NCBI GenBank assembly: GCA_025965275.1
Contig: JAOPXG010000041.1
Span: 1-46,946 of the forward strand
Length of the DNA: 46,946 nt
Direction: 5' to 3'
Source: Nocardioides sp.
Lineage (GTDB): Bacteria > Actinomycetota > Actinomycetes > Propionibacteriales > Nocardioidaceae
The position numbers and the translations under genes are program-made. The notes under the pieces are model-generated. The model was not told the origin of the DNA, made no database searches, and saw only the letters and a program-made list of their open reading frames with translations. Position 1 is the stretch's first letter, and every line of letters begins with the position of its first letter. This document shows positions 12,617 to 20,360 of the stretch, piece after piece.

Positions 12617-14263
12617 TCAGTCGACCCGTTCGGCCTCGACTCGAGCGCCCATCGTGGCGACGAGCTGCTCGGCGCACCGTAGAGCCAGGGCACCGATGGT
12701 CGAGGTCGGGTTGCCCGCGCCGCCGGTGACCATGGAGCTGCCGTCGCACACCACGAGGCCGGGGGTGTCCCATACGCGGTTCCACGGGTCCGTGACGCCG
12801 TCCTCGGGGCGGCTGCTCATGCGCGCCGTCCCCATGAGGTGCCACCCGGGCTGGCAGAACGTCTCATCCATCGGCTGGAGGTCCAGGCCGACGGCGCCGG
12901 CTGCACGGGCGATCTCCTGGAGCCGATCGCTGCCGAACTCGAGGAGGCTTCGGGTGTTCGGATGCAGGTCGTAGTTGACCTTCGCCGAGGGCAGTCCGCT
13001 CGAGTCGAGGACCGAGTGGTCGAGAGTGACCCGGTTCGTGGCCACCGGCAGGTCGTCCGCCTGGATCGCGCAGAAGACGTGGCGGTCGAAGCGTTCCTCG
13101 AACTCCTGGTGGTGCCCCTCGCCCCAGGGGGCCGGGCGTTGTCCGGTCGTGCCACCGAGCGAGCTGAAGGCAGGCCCCCAGGCACCACCGAACGTGATCG
13201 TGATGCCGTTGACGAAGCCGCGGGAGGTGTCGGTGTCGTACCACTCCTGGCAGTAGGGACCGGCGCCGAACGGTCCCTTCCAGTGGCCGGTCGGCTGGTC
13301 GAACCACATGTCGGCCAAGCGATAGCCGTGCGTCATGAAGTGGCGACCAACCTGGTCGTGATTGTTGCCGAGGCCGTTCGGCTGGTGCGCCGATGTCGAG
13401 AGAAGCAGCGTGCGTGGGGTCCCGATGCCGTTGCACGCCACGACCACCAGGGGCGCGGTCAGGCGATGGCTGGATCCGGTAATCAGATCCTCGTAGACGA
13501 CGCCGTCGACTGCTCCGGACTTGTCGGTCGTGATGTCGGTGACCCGCGACAGAGCTCGGAGATCGAGGCCATGGGCCAGGGCCGGCTTGATATAGGCCTG
13601 GGTGGCCGTGCCGAGTGATCCTCGTGGGCAACCGACGTTGCACTGCCCGCACGAGTTGCAGGCCAGACGGTCGCCGCGATCCTCGGTCAGGATGGCGTTG
13701 TCTGCCGGCCACCAGTGCAGATCGAGCTTCTCCAGAGCGGCGGCGAGCAGGTTGTAGTACTCCCCGTGCTTCGGGATGGGCTGGCGCTCGGCGCCCGGCC
13801 GCGGAGGGTACGCCGGGTCTCCCGGGAGCCCGGAGATACCGACGTCCAGATCGTTCTGGTCGTAGTACGGCGCGAGGTCCTCGTAGCTGATCGGCCAGTC
13901 GATGGTGCTCTCGAGGCCGTGCTCGGTTCCCTTGAGGAAGTCCACCGGCTTCAGCCGGTGCCAGAAGCCGGAGTAGTGGTTGGTGCTCCCTCCCACGGCG
14001 TTGTACAGGTACGGGACGAACGTGCCGTTCGTGGCGACCGGGAAGTCGTACGGCATGTCGCGCTGATTGGGCGTGAACGCCCAGTCGCGCCGCATCGAGA
14101 ACTCCCAGTCGTCCCCGAAAGTCGGGTGGTCGACCGGACGGATCATCGGACCCTGCTCGAGGCAGACGACCCGAGCCCCGGCCCGGGCAAGGACATAGCT
14201 GATCGCGGCACCCGCCATGCCGGCGCCGACGACAATGACGTCGGGTGAGTCAGTGCGAGACAT
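12617..14263 (-). CDS. GMC-family FAD dehydrogenase with cysteine-rich motif (second copy)
   Basis: The 548-residue protein is a GMC oxidoreductase catalytic subunit. The FAD motif VIVVGAGMAGAAISYVLARA spans residues 9-28. Cys202, Cys205, Cys208 and Cys212 form CNSCGQCNVGC, which contains the CX5CX3C spacing of the iron-sulfur-bearing FAD glucose/gluconate-type dehydrogenases. The C-terminus has PGWHLMGTARM with the likely catalytic His and the GNPTSTIGALALRCAEQL end. I placed the start at ATG 14263, overlapping the upstream small subunit by 14 bp. No signal peptide is seen, so it is probably cytoplasmic. Substrate is unknown; a sugar, polyol or hydroxyacid is likely. Confidence 0.85.
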   Translation of the reverse strand: MSRTDSPDVIVVGAGMAGAAISYVLARAGARVVCLEQGPMIRPVDHPTFGDDWEFSMRRDWAFTPNQRDMPYDFPVATNGTFVPYLYNAVGGSTNHYSGFWHRLKPVDFLKGTEHGLESTIDWPISYEDLAPYYDQNDLDVGISGLPGDPAYPPRPGAERQPIPKHGEYYNLLAAALEKLDLHWWPADNAILTEDRGDRLACNSCGQCNVGCPRGSLGTATQAYIKPALAHGLDLRALSRVTDITTDKSGAVDGVVYEDLITGSSHRLTAPLVVVACNGIGTPRTLLLSTSAHQPNGLGNNHDQVGRHFMTHGYRLADMWFDQPTGHWKGPFGAGPYCQEWYDTDTSRGFVNGITITFGGAWGPAFSSLGGTTGQRPAPWGEGHHQEFEERFDRHVFCAIQADDLPVATNRVTLDHSVLDSSGLPSAKVNYDLHPNTRSLLEFGSDRLQEIARAAGAVGLDLQPMDETFCQPGWHLMGTARMSSRPEDGVTDPWNRVWDTPGLVVCDGSSMVTGGAGNPTSTIGALALRCAEQLVATMGARVEAERVD

Positions 14264-14729
14264 GACAAACGTCTGAGGTCGGGATGTAGGACCCACGCGA
14301 CTTCGTCGGCACGGCCATCACGTCCGTGATCTTGTAGCCGAGTGGTTGCGGTGCACCGTGGTAGGCGTAACCGCGATCGGCCATCGCGGCCAGGACCCGG
14401 TGGGACGAGTAGTACCCGTGGAAGACCAGCTCCCGGAGATAGGCGAACGAGGACGGATCGCCCTCCTCCATCGCCTGGAGCGCGAGGGTCGCCTCGGGGT
14501 CCGAGTCGGCCGGCCAGCGGACCATCAGCCTCTCGAGGAACACCTGGTCCTGGGCACTCGACCGGTCCTGGATGAACGTGTTCACCTGCGCCTGGCGACC
14601 CGACGGGTAGTCGTCGGAGCCCGGAACGAGCGCTCCGGCGACCGCAGCCAGGTAGGCCAGGAGCTCGGGCGTGAAACGGATCCCGTAGTGGCCGGCTCGC
14701 GACGGATGCGGGAAGTTCTCGCCCGTCAC
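14250..14729 (-). CDS. Gluconate 2-dehydrogenase subunit 3-like small subunit
   Basis: The 159-residue protein sits between the two GMC genes and ends LVFHGYYSSHRVLAAM then YHGAPQPLGYK, patterns seen in the subunit-3/gamma family that accompanies GMC dehydrogenases. No Tat or Sec signal is visible, unlike many gamma subunits. It overlaps the 139-residue partner by 4 bp and the following GMC gene by 14 bp, so it is probably made together with that catalytic subunit. The family call is moderate. Confidence 0.65.
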   Translation of the reverse strand: MTGENFPHPSRAGHYGIRFTPELLAYLAAVAGALVPGSDDYPSGRQAQVNTFIQDRSSAQDQVFLERLMVRWPADSDPEATLALQAMEEGDPSSFAYLRELVFHGYYSSHRVLAAMADRGYAYHGAPQPLGYKITDVMAVPTKSRGSYIPTSDVCHVSH

Positions 14730-15145
14730 GATGAGGCCTCAGCGGGCGCGTCGCGGTAGACCTGCCCTCGTTCCAGGACGTTCTCAAGCAGGTCGAAGTA
14801 GGTGTCCGTGTCGTCCTTGGGAGGAGTCGCCACCTGACCGGGGTAGCCGATCAGCCTCTTGATCTCGGGGTTCATGTAGTAGGCGCCCGCGAGCAACGTG
14901 CCGAGCGCCTCGAACGCCGGGATGTGGTCGGTGTTGAGCAGGTCGATGGCCTCGGCCGGCGGCAGGTCACCTGCGACAGTAAGGGCCTGCAGCAGACCCG
15001 CGGTCAGGTCGGGGCGATGGGTCAGGGCTACGTCGAGCCACGTGGTCGGGACGTCGGCCTGGCTCGCCGAGGGCATCCCCTCGGCCTCCGGAATCAGCAC
15101 GTCGGCGATCGCGGCGAACCGCTGGCGTTCTGCGTCTGACAGCAT
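14726..15145 (-). CDS. Gluconate 2-dehydrogenase subunit 3-like small subunit (139 aa)
   Basis: The protein begins LSDAERQRFAAIADVLIPEAEGMP, the standard opening of the gluconate 2-dehydrogenase subunit 3 family (ADxLIP motif). It continues as an all-helical protein with GAYYMNPEIKRLIGYPGQ. It starts 10 bp beyond the stop of the first GMC gene. Members act as small subunits or folding partners of FAD dehydrogenases. It has no secretion signal. Confidence 0.75.
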   Translation of the reverse strand: MLSDAERQRFAAIADVLIPEAEGMPSASQADVPTTWLDVALTHRPDLTAGLLQALTVAGDLPPAEAIDLLNTDHIPAFEALGTLLAGAYYMNPEIKRLIGYPGQVATPPKDDTDTYFDLLENVLERGQVYRDAPAEASS

Positions 15146-15155
15146 TCGGGGCTCC

Positions 15156-16805
15156 TTAGCGAGCGGAAGACGACGAGACGAGCTGGTCCCGACGGGTGGC
15201 GATCAGGTGTTCGACCGAGCGCAGGGCGAGCGCCATGATCGTGGCGGTCGGGTTGACGCCCGACGACGTCACGAAGGCACTGCCGTCGATGACGAAGAGG
15301 TTCGGGACGTCGTGTGCACGGCCCCACTGGTCGATGACCGAGGTGGCTGGGTCGTTGCCCATCCGCGCGGTGCCGAGCAGGTGCCAGCCACAGTCGCGCA
15401 TCAGGCGGGTCTCCGAGGTCGAAACAGCGCCGGCCGCCTCATGTGCCTCGCGGGCCCGGTCGACGTGGAAGTCGATGAGCTTGCTGGTGTTCTCCGAGCT
15501 CTTGTAGATGAGCTTGGGGGCGGCGATCCCGTCTCCGTCGACCAGTGTCGGGTCGAGGACGACTCGGTTGCTCTCGTCGGGGAGGTCCTCGGCGATGATC
15601 CCCCACTCGAAGGAGCGCCCGAGGGTGGCCTTCACGTTGCGGTGGAAGTTGACGCCCCAGGACTCGTCGATCGGGCCGCCGCCGTACCCGACGCGCATGC
15701 CCAGCGGACCGCCCGAAGGCATGACGTTCCACTTGGCGCCGCGCACGAACCCGCGCGAGGTGTCGGTCTCGTAGAACTGCATCGACTCGATCGACTGCCC
15801 GGCTGGACCGAGCCAGCTGTCCAGCGGCTCGTCGTAGGTCCCGACGACGGCCCCGTAGGGGTGCATCATCAGGTTCTTGCCGACCAGCCCCGAGCTGTTG
15901 GCCAGCCCGTCCGGGAACAAGTTCGAGGTCGAGAGCTGGAGGAGCCGCGGCGTGCCGATCCCGTTGCCGGCGACGATGACGACGGCTGCTTTCTGGCGAC
16001 GCTCGGTGCCGTTGCGGTCGATGTAGAGGGCGCCGCTGGCCAGACCTCTGTCGTCGACGGTGATCTCGCGGACCCGCGCACCCGTCACCAGGCGGGCGCC
16101 GGCCTCGAGCGCAGCGTGCCAGTGCGTGATGTCGGTGCTGGCCTTGGCGCCAGCGGGGCAACCTGTGAGGCAGGTCCCGTAGCGCAAACAGCTTGGCCGG
16201 TGGCGGTACTCCCTTGAGGGGATCGAGTTGGCACCGGGCCACCAGTGCCAGCCCAGCTTGTCCATGCCCTCGGCGGCCTTGCGGCCGATCTTGCCGATCG
16301 GCAGTGGCGGCAGCGGGTATCCCTCGCCCTCGGGGTACGCCGGGTTGTCACCGAGGCCGGAGACACCCATCTCGCGGTCCATCCGCTCGTAGAAGGGCTG
16401 CAGCTCGGCGTAGTCGAAGGGCCAGTCGTCGGCGATCCCGTCCATGGTGCGGACCCGGAAGTCAGAGGGCAGGAAGCGCGTCCAGTGCGCCGCGTAGAGG
16501 ATCGTGCTGCCCCCGACGCCGGAGTACATGAGCGGGTTGACATCCGATTCGCTCGTGTCGACCGGATAATCGGCGGCACCCGCCCGCACGTTCGGGTTGG
16601 GGTGCCATTGCTTCTGCTTGACCAGCTCCCACTCGGGCTTGTCCCCGGCGAAGGCACTCGGCGGGGTCCAGTCGCCCTGCTCGAGGCAGACGACCGAGAA
16701 GCCGCTCTCGGCGAGAGCCTTCACGGCAACGGAGCCGGAGGCCCCGGCCCCCACGACGAGTACGTCGGCGACATCGGGCAGGTCCAGGCTCTGGTTGATC
16801 GTCAC
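15156..16805 (-). CDS. GMC-family FAD dehydrogenase with cysteine-rich motif (first copy)
   Basis: The 549-residue catalytic subunit has the FAD motif VLVVGAGASGSVAVKALAES at 15-34. Its CX5CX3C motif, Cys206, Cys212 and Cys216 (CLRYGTCLTGCPAGAKAS), resembles the [3Fe-4S] site of FAD-dependent glucose dehydrogenase. The C-terminal half has DCGWHLLGTARMGND and GVNPTATIMALALRS. The GTG at 16805 (VTINQSLDLPD) is preferred because the in-frame upstream extension is poor coding sequence and a GAAAG box lies about 10 bases before it. It opens a four-gene dehydrogenase unit with two catalytic and two small subunits. Confidence 0.85.
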   Translation of the reverse strand: MTINQSLDLPDVADVLVVGAGASGSVAVKALAESGFSVVCLEQGDWTPPSAFAGDKPEWELVKQKQWHPNPNVRAGAADYPVDTSESDVNPLMYSGVGGSTILYAAHWTRFLPSDFRVRTMDGIADDWPFDYAELQPFYERMDREMGVSGLGDNPAYPEGEGYPLPPLPIGKIGRKAAEGMDKLGWHWWPGANSIPSREYRHRPSCLRYGTCLTGCPAGAKASTDITHWHAALEAGARLVTGARVREITVDDRGLASGALYIDRNGTERRQKAAVVIVAGNGIGTPRLLQLSTSNLFPDGLANSSGLVGKNLMMHPYGAVVGTYDEPLDSWLGPAGQSIESMQFYETDTSRGFVRGAKWNVMPSGGPLGMRVGYGGGPIDESWGVNFHRNVKATLGRSFEWGIIAEDLPDESNRVVLDPTLVDGDGIAAPKLIYKSSENTSKLIDFHVDRAREAHEAAGAVSTSETRLMRDCGWHLLGTARMGNDPATSVIDQWGRAHDVPNLFVIDGSAFVTSSGVNPTATIMALALRSVEHLIATRRDQLVSSSSAR

Positions 16806-16984
16806 TGGCACTTCGCTTTCAGGCTCGAGGCGCAAGGCGCCACCCCAACAATTGAGTCGACCAGTCGGCCGGCGCACTGCGTCACCATGCCTGCATGTGA
16901 CGTCCACCACGCACGCCCGACGTTACGCTGATGTTTCGCCTGACGCAACCACCCCCACGAAAAAGAAACAAGGATCTTCTCGCG

Positions 16985-16997
16985 CCACGTCACGTGG
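16985..16997. promoter_or_regulatory. 13-bp palindrome in the IclR-GMC intergenic region
   Basis: CCACGT-C-ACGTGG is a perfect 6+1+6 palindrome in the 247-bp gap between the IclR gene and the first GMC gene, about 180 bp before the GMC start. It could be an operator for this sub-operon, but palindromes of this size arise by chance in GC-rich DNA. No clear -10/-35 pair is seen in the gap. Confidence 0.25.
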
Positions 16998-17052
16998 ACG
17001 TCACCGACCGCCCGGACGCCGCCTCCGTGCGCCGGTGTGGTGCCTCAGTCGC

Positions 17053-17874
17053 TCAGCGTCCGAGCTGGACGGGGGCGGCAGGCGTGCCGGGGCCGCGAAA
17101 GCCGAGCCGTGCGCTGGCGCGTGCGGCGACATCAGCCATCAGCTCGCCGAGGGCGTCTTCGTCGTCATCACGGCGCGCCTCGGGCATCATCAGACCCAGT
17201 GCGGCGATCGCCCGACCGGTCGCGTCGTAGACAACCGAGCTGATCGCGAAGACGCCTTCCCGCCACCACGAGTGGTTGACCGCGTACCCCTGGTCACGCA
17301 CGACTCGGGCCATCTCCCGCAGTTGGTCGGGATCGGTGATCGTGTGCTCGGTCGCGGCATCGAGGTCTTGTTCGAGGTAGAGATCCATGAACGGCGCGTC
17401 CGCAGCCATGAAGGCCAGGCCGGTCGCGCATGCGTGGACAGGCCAGACCTCGCCGACGGTCGTCGGCGAGACGACCGAGGTGCGCTTGGACGGGATGGAG
17501 TCGATGCAGACACACTCACGTCCGGCGAGCACGGTCAGGAACGCGGTCTCCCCCGTGCGCTCGTGGAGCTCCTCTTCTGCCCAGCGAAGCTCACGGCGGA
17601 TGTCGATGCGACCGAACGCCCAGGCCGCGAGCATCAGGCAGCGAGGACCGAGGGTGTAGCGGCTGTCCTCGAGCTGGACGACGTACCCCTCGCCCTGCAG
17701 CGTCCGAGCAAGGCGGAATGCGGTCGCCTTGCTGACATTGAGCTGCGCGGCTAGGGCAGTGGCTCCGACGGGCCCCTCGAGGAGCGCCTCCATGAGGTGC
17801 AACGCCCGCTTCACGGAGGCGACGCCACTGTCCGTCCCCGGACCCCGATGGTCGGGTTGCGGATCGATTGCCAT
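17053..17874 (-). CDS. IclR-family transcriptional regulator
   Basis: The 273-residue protein has an N-terminal winged HTH (ASVKRALHLMEALLEG, then NVSKATAFRLARTLQGEGYV; about residues 19-65) and a C-terminal IclR effector domain (about 90-260; CIDSIPSKRTS, HACATGLAFMAA, AVNHSWWREGVFAISSVVYD). Such regulators bind small carboxylates or aromatic acids and control adjacent catabolic genes. It is embedded in the cluster, 12 bp after the mandelate-racemase-family gene and 247 bp before the GMC unit. A short inverted repeat TACTC-N6-GAGTA lies just upstream at 17883-17898. Confidence 0.93.
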   Translation of the reverse strand: MAIDPQPDHRGPGTDSGVASVKRALHLMEALLEGPVGATALAAQLNVSKATAFRLARTLQGEGYVVQLEDSRYTLGPRCLMLAAWAFGRIDIRRELRWAEEELHERTGETAFLTVLAGRECVCIDSIPSKRTSVVSPTTVGEVWPVHACATGLAFMAADAPFMDLYLEQDLDAATEHTITDPDQLREMARVVRDQGYAVNHSWWREGVFAISSVVYDATGRAIAALGLMMPEARRDDDEDALGELMADVAARASARLGFRGPGTPAAPVQLGR

Positions 17875-17886
17875 GGCGTTCCTACT

Positions 17887-19020
17887 CTAAACGGAGTATC
17901 GGGCGACCGTCTCTTCGGCCAGGACGATCCCGATTCCTGGGACATCGGGGATCACCACGTGACCATTGTCGAACCTCATTCTGCTCTCGGGTTGAAGAAG
18001 GAGTTCGAAGTTGTAGATGTCTTTCTCGACGATGAAGTGCTCGACGGTCAGGCAGTTGGTGCTTGCGGCCGCTAGATGAGCATGGAGATTCGCGTGCCAG
18101 TGCGGTGCGACCGGGAGGCCAAAGGTAGCGGCCGCGGCCGCCACCCGCAGGTACTCGGTGACGCCTCCCAGGACTCCCGCATCCGGCTGCAGGATGTCTG
18201 CGGCCCCCAATTCGATCAGGTCTCGGAACTCCCAGCGCCCGGCAGCGATCTCTCCCGTCGCAATCGGCGTGTCGGATCTCGCTCGGAGACGCGCATGACC
18301 TCGAAGGTCATCAGGCGAGAGCGGCTCCTCGAACCACCAGAGCCCGTGATCTCCGGCCGCCTTCTCGAAGGCACGCAGTGCTTCACGCGCCACGGTGTCC
18401 GAGCCATAGGCGTTGTTCGCGTCGAGCGCCAGACGACCGACGCCATCCATCGTCGCGATGGCAGCCGCGACCCGCTGCGCGTCCTCGCGGATGGACAGCC
18501 CACCGACCTTGATCTTGTGGTCGGTGAACCCGTGGGCGACGTTCATGCTGATCTCAGCGGCCACCGCTTCTGGCCACGGCCCGTCCTCGGCCACGTAGTA
18601 CCCGCCCGAGGCGTACGCCGGGACCGGTTCGAGCCCGCCGCCGAGGACCACGGCGAGCGGCGCCCCGGCCTTCTTGGCGGCTAGGTCCCAGAGAGCGATG
18701 TCGACCGCAGAGATGGCGCGGAGCAGGGCGCCTCTCCGACCGTGCAGGAGCGTCTCCTGGTACATCGCGTCCCAGGCACCGACGATGTCGTCGGCGCTGC
18801 GTCCGACCAGAAGCGGGGCGATCATCGTGTTGATGGCCTGGGCGACCACTGCTCCGCCGCTGGTCCCGGCGTAGACGTAGCCGATGCCCTCGACATCGAG
18901 GTCAGCGCGCCTCACCCGGACGAGCACGTAGTCGCGCTTGTCGAGGACTCTCGTCGAGATGCGCGTCGGTCGCGCCACGGGCACGCGAACAGCTGTGGCG
19001 TCGATACAGGCGATGGTCAT
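17887..19020 (-). CDS. Mandelate racemase/muconate lactonizing family enzyme, probable acid sugar dehydratase
   Basis: The 377-residue enolase-superfamily protein has every catalytic residue of the mandelate racemase subgroup: Lys169-x-Lys171 (HKIKVGG), metal ligands Asp200 (LDANNAY), Glu231 (FEEPL) and Glu257 (TGE), and the Asp280/His307 dyad (LQPDAG, PHWHAN), with Glu327 near the end. Enzymes with this set abstract the alpha proton of a hydroxycarboxylate and either racemise it or eliminate water. Beside an IlvD-type dehydratase and a LarA-like protein, dehydration or epimerisation of an aldonic/aldaric acid or cycloisomerisation of its lactone are the main options. It overlaps the LarA-like gene by 4 bp. 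Confidence 0.88.
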   Translation of the reverse strand: MTIACIDATAVRVPVARPTRISTRVLDKRDYVLVRVRRADLDVEGIGYVYAGTSGGAVVAQAINTMIAPLLVGRSADDIVGAWDAMYQETLLHGRRGALLRAISAVDIALWDLAAKKAGAPLAVVLGGGLEPVPAYASGGYYVAEDGPWPEAVAAEISMNVAHGFTDHKIKVGGLSIREDAQRVAAAIATMDGVGRLALDANNAYGSDTVAREALRAFEKAAGDHGLWWFEEPLSPDDLRGHARLRARSDTPIATGEIAAGRWEFRDLIELGAADILQPDAGVLGGVTEYLRVAAAAATFGLPVAPHWHANLHAHLAAASTNCLTVEHFIVEKDIYNFELLLQPESRMRFDNGHVVIPDVPGIGIVLAEETVARYSV

Positions 19021-20360
19021 CGCGTGGACTTCCTACTGGATGGGGCGGTGCTCGGCCAGGGCCGGATGTTGCCGGCAGGGTCGAAGAGGTCGGCCTCGCG
19101 CTCCGCATCCACGGGCTCCAGCCCAGGGGTCTCGACCAGGTTCGCGGTCACCATCAGCTCGTCGAGCGCGAGGGTGCTGCGGATCCGAGCCACGCGCGCA
19201 GTGCGCAGGTCAGGTAGTCCAGCGGTCAGCAGGGCAGCGTGGACGGCGTCTCGGTCGGTCGCCAGGACGATCGGAATCTGCGCCCGCTGAACCCCTTGGA
19301 GACCAGCAGTCAGAGCGTTGGCGTACGTCGCTCGCAGGTCGACCTGGTCGAGCGCCGCGACGGGTGCGAAGTCGGCGAGACCGAGGCCGACCGCGTTGCC
19401 CTCCGACCCCTCGCTGACATGGAGCACGACCACGTTGGTGATCGTGACGCCAGGGGGCTCCGGGCTGCCGCGCACCATCCGTCGTCCGAGGACGTTGGTG
19501 TCCATGCCGGTCCCGGAGATCTCCTTGCCCATCGTGTCCACGATCAGGACGTCGATCTGGTCGAAGGGCAGCCGGCCCTCGTGTGCACGGGCCGTATCGA
19601 GCAGGGTCGCCTCGCGCGGGCCGCCGATGTCGTCGGCCGCCAGGAAGTCGATGGCGTCGATTCCCTTGCTGCGGTTCTCGATGACGGCCAGACCACCGAG
19701 GACCGGCAACGACGACGTGATCAGCGAGCAGGCCGCGACAATCCGCGCCTCGAGGTGGAGCGGCCCCAACTGGTGGAGGATCTCGGCGCCGCGCTGCTTG
19801 CCGAGACCGATGGCGACCATCTTGGCCACGCCGCTCTCGACCTTGCCGGAGAACGAGGTATGGCTCTTCAGCCGGTTGACCACCAGGACGTGGTCTGCGT
19901 CGAACACGGCCTCGGCGCAGTGCACCTCCAAGCCGTCCACCTCGCCCACGATCCGGGTCTCCATACCGGCCCGGATCGGGACGCCGGTCGAGGCCTCGGT
20001 GATACCGAGATCGGCCAGCACAGCAAGCTGTCCGGCCGGCGATGCTCCGCCGTGGGAGCCCATGGCGGGCACGATGAAGGGTCGGGCACCGGCCGACGTC
20101 AGGACCTCGAGCACCGCGTCGACCAGTTCGGCGATGCGAGCGATACCGCGACTGCCGACCCCCACAGCCACCGAGTCTCCGCGCTGGATCTTCTCCACTG
20201 CCGGAGCAAGCGCCCGCGCTACCGACTCGTGCACGTCGATGGGCACGGCAGGCGGCCCGGCGACACGGCGGACGAGGTGCAGCCGCGGGCTCGGGATCTC
20301 GCGCGAGACGAGCGAGTCGAGAGAGATCGAGGGCACGACGTACGGGCTGGGCTCAGGCAT
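19017..20360 (-). CDS. LarA-like (lactate racemase N-terminal domain) protein
   Basis: The 447-residue protein resembles the DUF2088/LarA family. Conserved-looking segments are VGVGSRGIARI (about 66-76), PAMGSHGGA (98-106), NRLKSHTSFSGKVESGVAKM (162-181) and GLGKQRGAE. Genuine LarA uses a lysine-tethered nickel-pincer cofactor to racemise 2-hydroxy acids. Here His103 and His167 could correspond to LarA's catalytic histidines, but the canonical SGGxKxxxPG cofactor loop is not evident, and no larB, larC or larE is in the window. It is probably an epimerase/racemase for the pathway's hydroxyacid, or a relative with different chemistry. Confidence 0.7.
   Translation of the reverse strand: MPEPSPYVVPSISLDSLVSREIPSPRLHLVRRVAGPPAVPIDVHESVARALAPAVEKIQRGDSVAVGVGSRGIARIAELVDAVLEVLTSAGARPFIVPAMGSHGGASPAGQLAVLADLGITEASTGVPIRAGMETRIVGEVDGLEVHCAEAVFDADHVLVVNRLKSHTSFSGKVESGVAKMVAIGLGKQRGAEILHQLGPLHLEARIVAACSLITSSLPVLGGLAVIENRSKGIDAIDFLAADDIGGPREATLLDTARAHEGRLPFDQIDVLIVDTMGKEISGTGMDTNVLGRRMVRGSPEPPGVTITNVVVLHVSEGSEGNAVGLGLADFAPVAALDQVDLRATYANALTAGLQGVQRAQIPIVLATDRDAVHAALLTAGLPDLRTARVARIRSTLALDELMVTANLVETPGLEPVDAEREADLFDPAGNIRPWPSTAPSSRKSTR

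Noticed and set aside
17883-17898. TACTC-N6-GAGTA inverted repeat upstream of the IclR gene as a firm operator
   Set aside because: Arms are only 5 bp and include the stop codon of the preceding gene; kept as a remark only.
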